This document shows, one piece after another, positions 1 to 9,600 of a DNA stretch of 64,000 bases. The notes under the pieces were generated by a model. The model saw only the letters and a list, made by a program, of their open reading frames with translations. It made no database searches and was not told the origin of the DNA. The stretch is from an uncultured Bacteroidales bacterium (GTDB lineage: Bacteria > Bacteroidota > Bacteroidia > Bacteroidales > UBA932), in contig ONDF01000003.1 in NCBI GenBank assembly GCA_900316525.1, forward strand, positions 62,001 to 126,000. The letters are read 5' to 3'. The position numbers and the translations under genes were made by a program. Numbering within the stretch: position 1 is the stretch's first letter; each line of letters begins with the position of its first letter.

Positions 1-1053
1 GTCCGCGCGGCCGCCGGTGTCGCAGGGCTTGTTGACGAGGTGCGTTTCCGCATTGCCCAAACCTTCAACACACATCGCCGTGGAACCGCCGCCGTCCATG
101 TTGAGGGCGTACTGCGGGTTGAAGTACTTCACCAGGAACTGGGTCAGTTCCTTGGCCGACATGCCGTTGCTGATGGTGGTACGGCCGTCCACGACAAGCA
201 TGATCAGATGGTTGTCGTGCGTGAGGGCCACCGCCGTGCGGGGATGCCGCTTGCGCTGGTGATGCTGCGGATGCTCCGAGCTGAGGCTGCTCCAGTTGCT
301 GACGGAGCTGTCGATGTAGGTTTCCCCGACGGGATTGTAGTCGTCGAGCAGCATCGGCGCACTGGAGATGATGTACTTGTCCTGGCGCTGCAGATAGAAG
401 TTGCGCTGCTTCGTCACCAGGGCCTGGTATTCATCCGGGGCCTTATAGGGACGGATCAAGTCGCCGGCCTTCGCGATGCTGACATTCCGGACGCCGTCGC
501 AGAAGAACGCGGCTTCGCTCTTCCAGTTGGGGACGCCGGTATTCGAGATCTGCGTGTTGGGAATGGCGGACTTGGTGGACCCGCCAATCTTGATGAAGAT
601 CGACCCGGCCTCATAGCCGGCGTTCATCGCCACGATCGCCTTGTTGTCCTTGTAGACATCGGACGTCACCGCCGCCGGAATCGTATAGGTCAGCGCGACG
701 GTATAGTTCGGATTCGACAAGTCCAGGTCGATGGCGAAGGCTTCCTGGTTGACGCCGGTCACCGCATCCTTGCCGGAATAGGCATAGTAGGTGATGCCTT
801 CCCGGACTGTGGAGACCGTCCAGCCGTTGCCGGCTTGAGGCCGGACCACCTTGCCGCGGTTCGCGTCCCAGGGGTTCGTGCCGCCGCCTCCGCCACCGCC
901 GTCACCGCCACTTCCGCCGCTGCCGCCACCGCCCGGCTCGTTGCCGGAAGGGGTCGGGGGCGGGGGGATCAGGTCGGGGTTGTCCTTCCCCCCGCAGGAC
1001 CAGACCAGCAGGGGGAGGAAAACCGCGATGAAATAGAGGTATCTGCGTTTCAT
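1..1053 (-). CDS. Phosphodiester glycosidase (NAGPA/DUF2233-like) lipoprotein, 3' end cut by window
   Basis: The open frame runs from an ATG at 1053 off the left edge, so 351 codons are visible and the C-terminus is missing. A lipoprotein signal ends in LLVWSC (Cys about 20). It is followed by a proline/glycine-rich linker (about residues 25-60, mostly Gly and Ser) and then a NAGPA-type domain carrying the family motif MDGGGSTAM near the C-terminal end (codons 73-99). NAGPA proteins cleave sugar-1-phosphodiesters; the mammalian enzyme uncovers mannose-6-phosphate by removing GlcNAc. It starts 1 nt after the upstream GLUG gene, so it is the last visible gene of the susCD operon. Family assignment is good; the substrate is unknown. 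Confidence 0.82.
   Translation of the reverse strand, partial: MKRRYLYFIAVFLPLLVWSCGGKDNPDLIPPPPTPSGNEPGGGGSGGSGGDGGGGGGGTNPWDANRGKVVRPQAGNGWTVSTVREGITYYAYSGKDAVTGVNQEAFAIDLDLSNPNYTVALTYTIPAAVTSDVYKDNKAIVAMNAGYEAGSIFIKIGGSTKSAIPNTQISNTGVPNWKSEAAFFCDGVRNVSIAKAGDLIRPYKAPDEYQALVTKQRNFYLQRQDKYIISSAPMLLDDYNPVGETYIDSSVSNWSSLSSEHPQHHQRKRHPRTAVALTHDNHLIMLVVDGRTTISNGMSAKELTQFLVKYFNPQYALNMDGGGSTAMCVEGLGNAETHLVNKPCDTGGRAD
878..941 (-). repeat. Low-complexity Gly/Ser-rich linker coding tract
   Basis: A GCC/CCG-rich imperfect trinucleotide tract encodes runs of Gly with Ser and Asp between the lipidation site and the NAGPA domain of the phosphodiester glycosidase. It probably acts as a flexible tether that holds the enzyme away from the membrane, and repeat length may vary between strains. 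Confidence 0.7.
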
Positions 1054-1054
1054 G

Positions 1055-3094
1055 CTACTTCAGTTTAGGCATATCGGCGCTGAAGTCCCAGATGTCGGCG
1101 CTCCAGCCCATTTCGGTCGCCTTGGCGGAAAGGGTGCCTTCGGCGCCGGCATAGTTGTCCTTGACCTCGGCGGAGCCGTCCTTGACGGCGCCGGCGAAAG
1201 GCAGGGAGGCGTTCCAGCCGATGCAGGAAGAGATGGCCGCGGTGTTCACGTCCACGCTGCCGGCGAAGATGCCGGTCTTGGCGTCCGTGCCGGTCACTTC
1301 CCCGGCCGCGTAGCAGTTCTTCACGACGATCAGGCCCTTGGCGATGCCGATGAAGCCGCCGATGTTGGCCCGGCTGCCGCCCTCGACCTTCATGGTCGAA
1401 TAGCAGTCAGTCATCTGGCACTTCACGGTGGCGTTGCCTTCCGGATAGCCGGCGAAACCGGCGACATTGGTATTCCCCGCCGTGATGGTACCGCCGATGA
1501 CCGCGCACTTGTTGATGTTCGGGAAGTAGTTCACGCCCACGAAACCGGCCGAGTTCTGGCCGCCCTTCATCGTGACGTTCTCCACGACGCACTGGGTGAT
1601 CTCGCAGCCGTCATAGCGGCCGGCCTGGCCGGCGAAGCCGCCCACGCGGTTGCTGCCGGCCGCGTCGATGGTGACGCCCTTCACCGTGCAGCGCTTGAAG
1701 TTGGCGCCCTTGTTGACGTTGGCCACGAAGCCGCCCACGTACCGGATGTTGGCCGAAGGGACGACCGAGCCGCCTTCGATGGCGCAATCCTCGAAGACCG
1801 CGCCGGTGTAGTCCGTGACACCGATGAAGCCGCCCAGGTTGTTGACGGAACCGGTCACGTGGGAGTTCTTCACGGTGACTCCGGTGACCGAGCAGCCGAT
1901 GAGGTCGGTGGTCATGCCCACATAGCCGGCCACCACGCCGCCGACGTTGGCGCCCGCGTCGATGGAGGCGCCCTCGAAGGTGACGTTCTTGATGGAGCCG
2001 TACAGCACGCCGGCGAAGCTGGCGTACGGGGTCTCGCCCACCGTCAGGTTGGAGATGGTATGGCCGTCGCCGTCGAAGTCGATGAGCTTGTTGTACGGCT
2101 CGACATTGTTCAGCGGCGTCCAGTCGATGCCGTTCAGGTCGATGTCGGCATTCAGCTTCGCGTACCGGATCGAACCGGCCGCCAGGTCGCCGGCCAGGCA
2201 GGCCAGCTGTTCCGGCGTCTCGATGATCCAGGGGGCGACCTTCGTGCCCTTGCCGCCGGCATAGTGGGCGTTCTGGGCTTCATCGGCCCAGCCGCCGCCG
2301 GCGAGGGTGAACAGGTTCACCACGCCCGTCTCCAGGGTGGATGCCTTCGAGAACAGCACGTCGCGGCTCAAGAGCTTGTCGTTGCCGCCCAGGACGACGT
2401 AGAGCGTCGCGCCGGAAGGCACCTCGGCCGCGTTCCAGGAGGTGTTGAACCAGGCCGTCAGGATGCCGTCTTCCGGCGTGCAGTCGGTCAGGTTGAGCTG
2501 GAGCTTGTCCGTCTTCTCCTCCTCGCCGTTGCCCTTGTAGAAGAGGGGCGTGTCGGCGGTGACGGCGATCGACGTGGGTTCCGTAATCCCTTCGGGCACC
2601 TCGACCGAGAGCTTCAGGACACCGGTCTGCTTGAGGGTGCCGGCGTGCTCCGCGGCCCACGCAGGATCGAAGGCGAAGGTGAAGTAGTCGTCGACATTCT
2701 CGAGCGCCGCCTCATAGCGAAGGTGCGAGAGGCTGTTGTTGCCCTTCTGGGTCTGGACGCTCCAGTCCTGTTCGACGGCGTCCTGGCCGGGATAGAGGAT
2801 CGTGAAGGTCTTGCCCTTCACGGGCTTGCCGACGAACTCGGCCTTCTTGGGCGAGAATCCTTCCTTGATCTTGAAGATCTCCGTGGTCTCACCGATGACG
2901 GTGATCTTGTCGCCGGAATTCCAGGTCCAGGAAAGCTTCGTCTCCAGACCGGCGCCGCGCGTGGCGGGCGCGTCGGGCAGGATGGCGCTGATGGTCACCA
3001 GATCGTCCGGACCGGGCATCTGGTCCTGGACTTCCTTGCCGCAGGAGAAGACGAGGGCAAGGAGCGAAAAGGCAAAGAAATATCTTGTTTTCAT
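1055..3094 (-). CDS. GLUG-repeat surface lipoprotein
   Basis: About 679 residues. The start is the ATG at 3094 (MKTRYFFAF...), which gives a lipoprotein signal ending LVFSC at Cys18; a longer frame to 3226 overlaps the upstream gene and has no signal. The first ~250 residues resemble fimbrillin-like beta domains (an APATRG-like segment, then a SGDKITV stretch). From about residue 290 there are repeated beta-helix units with GLUG-like motifs (VGGFVA, NVGGVVAGY, SNRVGGFAG, IGGFIG). GLUG proteins are usually surface adhesins or glycan-contacting proteins. It lies 14 nt after its paralogue and 1 nt before the phosphodiester glycosidase. No catalytic motif was recognised; binding is the likely role. 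Confidence 0.75.
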   Translation of the reverse strand: MKTRYFFAFSLLALVFSCGKEVQDQMPGPDDLVTISAILPDAPATRGAGLETKLSWTWNSGDKITVIGETTEIFKIKEGFSPKKAEFVGKPVKGKTFTILYPGQDAVEQDWSVQTQKGNNSLSHLRYEAALENVDDYFTFAFDPAWAAEHAGTLKQTGVLKLSVEVPEGITEPTSIAVTADTPLFYKGNGEEEKTDKLQLNLTDCTPEDGILTAWFNTSWNAAEVPSGATLYVVLGGNDKLLSRDVLFSKASTLETGVVNLFTLAGGGWADEAQNAHYAGGKGTKVAPWIIETPEQLACLAGDLAAGSIRYAKLNADIDLNGIDWTPLNNVEPYNKLIDFDGDGHTISNLTVGETPYASFAGVLYGSIKNVTFEGASIDAGANVGGVVAGYVGMTTDLIGCSVTGVTVKNSHVTGSVNNLGGFIGVTDYTGAVFEDCAIEGGSVVPSANIRYVGGFVANVNKGANFKRCTVKGVTIDAAGSNRVGGFAGQAGRYDGCEITQCVVENVTMKGGQNSAGFVGVNYFPNINKCAVIGGTITAGNTNVAGFAGYPEGNATVKCQMTDCYSTMKVEGGSRANIGGFIGIAKGLIVVKNCYAAGEVTGTDAKTGIFAGSVDVNTAAISSCIGWNASLPFAGAVKDGSAEVKDNYAGAEGTLSAKATEMGWSADIWDFSADMPKLK

Positions 3095-3108
3095 ATCTGA
3101 TGCATTTA

Positions 3109-4806
3109 TTAGTTGAAGAAGTCGTGCTCGGGATAGTCCGGGAGCTGGCCGCCGGCGTTGACGTTCTCGTCGCCGCCGCCACCGGTGCCGGCCTTGAGGG
3201 TCGGGATCGGGGTGCTGAAATCCCACACGGTGTCGCTCCAGCCCAGGGAACGGGCCAGGGAGGTGACGGTGGCGTCCGCAGGGGCCGCCAGGCCGTGGTA
3301 GGCGAAGTCATAGGTGTTCGTGCCGACCACCAGCGGGGCGCCGGGACCGGCGTTCCCCTGGTTGGTGACCACGTAACCGAGTTCGGCATTCACGGGGCAC
3401 TCCGAGAAGGCGATGTCCGCCTTGCGGAAGCACTTGGCGAGGTAATTCTGCGTCGCCGTGAAGCCGACGATGACACCGCTGCTGTAGTGCTCGGCGCCAT
3501 CCGTCGCGCGGGACTTGATCTCGTCGTTCCAGGCGATGCAGCCCTCGATGTGGTTGTTCGGGGTGTTGGTCGTGTTGTTGCCCTTCGCGTCCAGGTTCGC
3601 GTGGCCGAGGATGCCCGCGTACTGGAAGGAACCTTCGACCGTCATCAGCGAGAAGCAGTTGTACATCTCGGAGTCGGCCTTGATGAAGCCGCCGCCGATG
3701 CCGCCCACCTTGGAGCCGGCCTTGACATGGCCCTTCGTCCAGCAGTCGCTGACCGTGGAGGCGCCCGTGTCATAGCCGAAGATGCCACCCACGTAGTCCT
3801 CGCCGCTCTCGATCTCCACATCGGCGGAGCAGGCAGTGATGTTCGCGCCCCAGATACGGCCGAAGAGGCCGCCCGTGCCGTTCTTGTTGCCGCCCGGGGA
3901 AGTCACCCGGCCCTGGACATGGACGCGGTGCGCCTCGCCGGGCATGTTGGTGGTGCCGCAGTAGCTGGCGATGATGCCGGTGGCGCCGCCGACGGCGCTC
4001 TCGATCACGGCGTTCGTGAAGGTCACGTCATGGCAGCTGCCGTACAGCACGCCGAAGAAGCTCGGGTAGTTGGCGAAGGTGGACGTGAAGTTGCTGATGG
4101 TATGTCCGTTGCCGTCGAAGTCGATGAGGTTCTCGTAGGGCGACGCGAAGTTGAGCGGGACCCAGTCGATGCCGGTCATGTCGATGTCGGCCTTCAGGCG
4201 GAAGTAGATCTTGGTCCCGGGGACCAGCAGTTCGGACATCTTCAGGAGGTCCGCCGTGTTGTAGATGTTGTACGGGTCGTTCTTGGTGCCGGTACCGGCG
4301 TCCGGGGCCACATAGGCCCGCTTCACCAGCACATAGGCATACGGGGAGGAGGAACGCTCCCAGTTGTCGGTGCCGATCACCTCGTCGATGTTGACGGGGA
4401 CCACATAGACGACATCCTCTTCCAGGCCGGAGGCCGAGAGCTTAAGCTTCGCGGAGGTGGACGCCTTGCCATAGCGGGGCATCAGCACCTTGTTGGTCGT
4501 GAACTCATAGGCGGAACCCGGGCACATCGGATAGTCGGTGCCGTGGGCGCCGTTGTAGGCGGCGGCCCCGTCGGGATCGACCTTCAGCGTCAGGTTGAGG
4601 ACGATGTCGGACACCTGGTCGGCATAGGCCTGCAGGTCCACGGTCTTGCTCTTGCCGGGCACGATTTCGATGACCTCTTCGAGCCCCGGGGCGCCGGCGT
4701 AGAACACGCCCTTCATCTGGGCGACGGTCGGCTGCTCCTTTTCGCGGCAGGCGGTGAAGGCCAGCGCGAAGGAGAGGAGAAGGAGATATGATGTGATTCT
4801 TTTCAT
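3109..4806 (-). CDS. DUF1735 + GLUG beta-helix lipoprotein
   Basis: 565 residues with lipobox AFTAC at Cys20. Residues about 30-165 look like a DUF1735 (BT_3987-type) immunoglobulin-like domain, which is common in surface glycan-binding lipoproteins beside SusD. The rest is a GLUG/beta-helix region sharing short phrases with the next gene downstream (LIDFDGNGHTISN, FGVLYGS). It sits 12 nt after susD and 14 nt before the second GLUG gene, which makes it the usual third position of a susCD operon, where a surface glycan-binding protein is expected. No catalytic residues are evident. Confidence 0.78.
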   Translation of the reverse strand: MKRITSYLLLLSFALAFTACREKEQPTVAQMKGVFYAGAPGLEEVIEIVPGKSKTVDLQAYADQVSDIVLNLTLKVDPDGAAAYNGAHGTDYPMCPGSAYEFTTNKVLMPRYGKASTSAKLKLSASGLEEDVVYVVPVNIDEVIGTDNWERSSSPYAYVLVKRAYVAPDAGTGTKNDPYNIYNTADLLKMSELLVPGTKIYFRLKADIDMTGIDWVPLNFASPYENLIDFDGNGHTISNFTSTFANYPSFFGVLYGSCHDVTFTNAVIESAVGGATGIIASYCGTTNMPGEAHRVHVQGRVTSPGGNKNGTGGLFGRIWGANITACSADVEIESGEDYVGGIFGYDTGASTVSDCWTKGHVKAGSKVGGIGGGFIKADSEMYNCFSLMTVEGSFQYAGILGHANLDAKGNNTTNTPNNHIEGCIAWNDEIKSRATDGAEHYSSGVIVGFTATQNYLAKCFRKADIAFSECPVNAELGYVVTNQGNAGPGAPLVVGTNTYDFAYHGLAAPADATVTSLARSLGWSDTVWDFSTPIPTLKAGTGGGGDENVNAGGQLPDYPEHDFFN

Positions 4807-4818
4807 GGTACAGTCCGT

Positions 4819-6621
4819 TTAGAATTTCAAACCGTCCTCCCAGCCCGGATTCTGGGTGAGCGCGCCCCCGGTGAGGTTGCGGTCGTCCGTCGGGATGGGA
4901 TACAAGTAGTCTCTGTTTTCATTCCAGGAACGGGAGACGTCGCCGTGCAGCAGGATCATGCCGGATTCGCCGTCCTTGAGGATGACGTCGGAGCCCAGCT
5001 TCTTGGTGACTGCAGCCTTGGAAGTAGCGGCGGAGGCATAGACCTCGAAGTCGTCCGTGCCGTTGCCATCCAGGTCGTACACGCCCACGCCGGGGAGATA
5101 CATGCCGTAGAAGGGGGCCTCGAAGACCTTTCCTTCCTTCCAGCGCATCAGGTCGTAGTAGCGGTGGCCTTCCTGGCAGAGCTCGATGCCGCGCTCGCGG
5201 CGGATTTCGAGGATGACGCCCTTGTTGGCGTCGGCGGCGAGCACGGAGCTCTGGTAGCCGCCGAAAGCGGGATTGGTGAGGAAAGCGTCCGGGTTGGCGT
5301 TGGCGGCGGCCATGTCCAGGTGAGGCATGCCCACGCGGTCACGCAGCTTGTTCACGGACAGGTCCAGGGCCTCCTGCGTCAGGGCGCCGGATTCGGCCAG
5401 GGCCTCGGCGTAGTTGAGGAGGATTTCCGCGGCGCGGAAGATGATCAGGTCGATGTCGGAGTTGTTGTAGGAGTCCTGGTCCAGGGTGGTCACGTACTTG
5501 TCCGGATGGTAGCCGGTAAAGGACACCTTCAGGTCAGGGGCCGTGAAGGTCTCCTCGCCCATGCGCTTGTAGCCGGGGGTGCGGATGCTCTGGGAAAGAC
5601 GCGGGTCGCGGTCCTGGGTTTCCTCCTGGAAAGTCATGGTCTCCCAACCGGCCTTGTCGGTGAAGCGGGAGCCGTCCTTCATCAGGTAGCTGGCCACGAG
5701 CTTGCGGGTCATGGCCGGGCAGCCCATCGAACCGACGGTCATCGTGTTGCCGGAGCTGTGGATGGCGCCATAGGCCTTGTTGTAGTCGCGGGCGAGGATC
5801 ACTTCGTCCGTCAGGTCGGTGGCGTTCATCGTGGTGAACAGCTCCCGGTAGCAGGTGTTCACTTCGCCGGTGTGCAGGCCGTAGCCGCTGGTCTGGATGA
5901 ACTCCAGGGAGACCTTGGCGCACTCGTTCAGGTACCACTTGTAGTCCTTGGCATTGGCAGGCAGGGTGGCAAGGGCGGGATCCCCCGCGTGATACTTGCG
6001 GAAGGTGCCTTCGAACAGCAGGACACGGGATTTCAGGGCCATGGCCGTCCACTTCGTGACCTCGTACGCGCTCTTGGTGGAGGGGAGGTTCGCAATGGCG
6101 AAGTCCAGGTCCTCGATCATCTTCTCGAGAATCAGCTCGCGGCTGTCGCGGGGCTTGTTGAGTTCCTCGGTGTCCGTGGAGCCCAGGGGCTTGTCATACC
6201 ACGGGACGTCGCCGAAGCGCTTGACCTTGGCGAAATAGAAGTAGGCGCGGAAGAACCGGGTGAGGGCCGTATATTTGACACGGACCTGCTCGTCCGGGCA
6301 GTTGCCGACGTTCTCCAGCAGGGTGTTGATATTGCGGAGGGCCGACCAGCTCCAGCCGCTGCCGCTGGCCGGGATCGTGCGCTTGCCCATGCCCTCGTTG
6401 GACATGTTGTTCTGGGTGAAGTGGTCGTCGTTGGCCACATACAGTTCCGAAGTCGGGAACAGTTCGTAGAAGCCGATGGAGAAGGCCTGGAGCTCACTCT
6501 CGCTCTTGAAGAACGTGTCGGCGGAAAGCCGGTCCTTGGGAACGGCGTCCAGCAGGTCGTCGCAGCCGGTGAAAGCGAATCCGGCCAGGAGCATCAGTAC
6601 GGGAATGATTATCTTTTTCAT
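4819..6621 (-). CDS. susD: SusD/RagB-family nutrient-binding lipoprotein
   Basis: About 600 residues. The start chosen is the ATG at 6621, giving MKKIIIPVLMLLAGFAFTGC with lipidated Cys20; an ATG 12 nt upstream at 6633 overlaps the susC stop by 1 nt (TAATG) and would add four residues. RagB/SusD features are visible: DDLLDAVPKDRLSADTFF after the lipobox, TPR-like helices, the ILNYAEAL segment and a C-terminal YPIP...LTQNPGW stretch. It acts on the outer membrane surface as the lid over its SusC partner. The start choice is uncertain, the family is not. Confidence 0.93.
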   Translation of the reverse strand: MKKIIIPVLMLLAGFAFTGCDDLLDAVPKDRLSADTFFKSESELQAFSIGFYELFPTSELYVANDDHFTQNNMSNEGMGKRTIPASGSGWSWSALRNINTLLENVGNCPDEQVRVKYTALTRFFRAYFYFAKVKRFGDVPWYDKPLGSTDTEELNKPRDSRELILEKMIEDLDFAIANLPSTKSAYEVTKWTAMALKSRVLLFEGTFRKYHAGDPALATLPANAKDYKWYLNECAKVSLEFIQTSGYGLHTGEVNTCYRELFTTMNATDLTDEVILARDYNKAYGAIHSSGNTMTVGSMGCPAMTRKLVASYLMKDGSRFTDKAGWETMTFQEETQDRDPRLSQSIRTPGYKRMGEETFTAPDLKVSFTGYHPDKYVTTLDQDSYNNSDIDLIIFRAAEILLNYAEALAESGALTQEALDLSVNKLRDRVGMPHLDMAAANANPDAFLTNPAFGGYQSSVLAADANKGVILEIRRERGIELCQEGHRYYDLMRWKEGKVFEAPFYGMYLPGVGVYDLDGNGTDDFEVYASAATSKAAVTKKLGSDVILKDGESGMILLHGDVSRSWNENRDYLYPIPTDDRNLTGGALTQNPGWEDGLKF

Positions 6622-6632
6622 AGCGGGATTCA

Positions 6633-9600
6633 TTAAAGGGTGATGTCGATGCCGAAGACGTAGCTCTTCTGCCAGGGATAGATGCGCATGTTGCCGCCGG
6701 TCATGGCCATTTCAGGATCCACGTACTTGCCGTGCAGGCCGGGCGCCCAGTAGAACAGGTTCTCGCCGGTGAAATACAGGCGGAGCTTGGAGATGGAAAT
6801 CTTCTTGGTCAGTTTCTCCGGAAGCGTGTAACCGAAGGTGAGGTTCTTCAGGCGGAGGTAGCCGATATTCTGGAGATACCGGTCGTTCACCACGCCCAGC
6901 GGACGGTTCGCATTCATCGCGATGTAGCCGCGGGGACGCGGGAAGAAGGCGTTCGGATTCTCTTCGCTCCAGCAGTCGTTCAGGAAGTCCTTGGGGATGA
7001 ACGTCATATAAGGACGGGCGAACGGGCCCCAGAAGTTGCGGGCGTCCGCGGCCGGATACCAGTCCATCTTTCCGATGCCATGGAAGAAGACCGCGAGGTC
7101 GAAGCCGAACCAGGAGGCGTTCAGGTTCACGCCGTAGTTGTAGCGCGGCTTGCTGTTGCCGATGATCTGCCAGTCGCCGCTGTCGCCCACCTTCTCGGCG
7201 CCCTTGTTGATGGCGCCGTCACCGTCCAGGTCGGCGAACTTCATATCGCCGGCGAAGAGGCCGTTCGGGAAGATCTGCGCATCGTTCACCTTGCTCTGGT
7301 CCACGGCGTAGCTCTTGGCCTCCTCGTCGGTGGCGAACAGGCCGTCGATGTGGTAACCCCAGATGTCACCGTACTTCTGGCCCACCCAGTAGGTCTTGGC
7401 GAAAAGCTTGTCCGGATTGTTGAAGCGGGTGATGTGGGACACATAGTCGGAGAAGACGACGTTCATGCCGTAATGGAAGGCGTCAGGACCCAGCTTGAAG
7501 GAATCGCGCCAGCCCAGGGAGATCTCATAACCCTTGGTCCGGAGGTCTGCCGTGTTCTCCTGCGGGGTGGAAGCGCCGTACACGGCCGGGAGAGGCTCAC
7601 CCGCGGTGAGCATGTCCTTGGTGTCACGGATATAGCCTTCGGCGCTGAATTCCAGGCGGTTGCCCAGGAAGGCCAGGTCCACGCCCAGGTTGCTCTGGAT
7701 GGAGCGCTCCCAGGTGAGGCCGGAGGAAACCGGGGCCGACAGGGAGGCCTGCGGGAGGTTCGCGCCGCCCAGCAGATAGGAGGACTTGCCACTGGTGGAA
7801 ACCGTGCGGATGGCCGGATAGTAGGAGCTCATCTGCTGGTTGCCCAGCTGACCGTAGGAGAAGCGGATCTTGAAGTTGTCCCACCAGGTACGCAGCGGCG
7901 AGAAGAACGGTTCTTCGGAGACTCTCCAACCCAGGGAAGCGGACGGGGAGAACACCCAGCGGCTGCCGCGGAGGAAGCGGGAGGAGCCGTCGTAACGGCC
8001 GTTCAGTTCGACGAGGTAGCGGCCCTTGTAGTCATAGTTCAGACGGGCGAAGTAACCGGCCAGCTTGTACTCGTTCTGGCCGCCGGAGGTTTCCATCCGC
8101 TTCTTGCCGTCGGGATCGTTGGGGTCGGCGCCGATCAGGTTCTGGTCGTTCAGTTCCGTCGAGTACAGGTAGTAACCGATGGCGCCCAAGTCCTTGATCC
8201 AGCGGGTCTCGTAGTTCACGCCGGCCATCAGCTTGAGGTTGTGGGCCTGGTTGAAGCTGTTCTCGTAGGTCGCGTACAGGTTGTAGGCCTGGTAGATGTT
8301 GGTGTTGGCGCTTTCCGAGAGCTTGTCCTGGAACGGGGACGCATCGTCCTTCGTCTTGATTTCGTTCGGATACTGGGAATAGTGGCCGGGCACCGCGCGG
8401 TTCATGTACCGGTTGTACTTGAGCGTATAGGTGTAGTCGCCCTTGATGGTGAAGCCCTTGAACGGCTTCAGGGTGAAGTCCACGGTCTCGCTCAGGTTGT
8501 CCACCTTGTCCTCGTTGAAGTTGTCCTCGGCAAGGAGCATCAGGAGGCCGTCCATGATCGTATAGCCGTTGTACTTGGTGTAGTACAGGGTCGATCCGTC
8601 CGGGTTCGTGGCGGGGAAGCTCGCCAGGCCGTGGCCGGAGCTCTTCGCAAAGTTGTTGTTGATGCCGCTCTGGCCCGGATAGAAGTAGGAGCTGTTGAAG
8701 TAGCTCGTGTTGGAGCCGATCCGCAGCCAGTCGGTCACGTCGAAGGAGATCTTCGCGCGCAGGTTCACGCGCGAATAGTTATCGGGCTTCTCCTTGAACA
8801 TGCCCTGCTCGTAGGTGTAGCCGCCGGACACCAGGTAGCTCACGTGGTTCGTGGCGCCGCTGGCCGAGATGGTGTGGTTCGTGGTGGGCTTGACGTCGTT
8901 GTACAGGACGTGCCACCAGTCCGTGTTCGCGTAATAATTGTACACGTCGCGGCCGTTCTCCTGCGTGATCACCACCCAGGGGCGCTCGGGATTCTCCACG
9001 ACGTCGCCGCGGCGGGCCCACAGCTCCTGCATGTCCGCATCGGAGTAGTTGGCATACTTGGTGCCCGGGCTGTAGGTGCCCCAGAAGAGGTTGTTCAGGT
9101 AGACGGAGTCATAGCCGCGGGACTCGTAGTCGGTCCGGGTGGTCGGGGCGGTGACGCCGAAGCGGCCGCTGTAGGTGACCTTGGCGCGGCCTTCCTTCTC
9201 GCGGCTGCCGCTCTTGGTGGTCACGAGGATCACGCCGGCCGAGCCACGGGCGCCGTAGATGGCGGCCGCGGCGGCGTCCTTGATGACGGAGATGCTCTCC
9301 ACGTCCACCGGGTTGAGGTACTGGATGTCCCCTTCCACACCGTCGATGAGCACCAGCGGGCTGCCTCCGTTGATGGAGTTCCAACCGCGGATGTTGAGCG
9401 AGGCGGCCTGGCCGGGACGGCCGGAGCCCGACGTGATGTTCAGGCCCGGGACGGTACCCTGCAGCATGTGGCCCACGTCGAGGGCGGAACGGTCCTTGAG
9501 TTCATCGGCCTTCACCACGGACACGGCGCCCGTGAGATTGGCCTTCTTCTGGGTGCCGTAGCCCACGACCACGGCATCTTCCAGGATATTCTGGTCCTCT

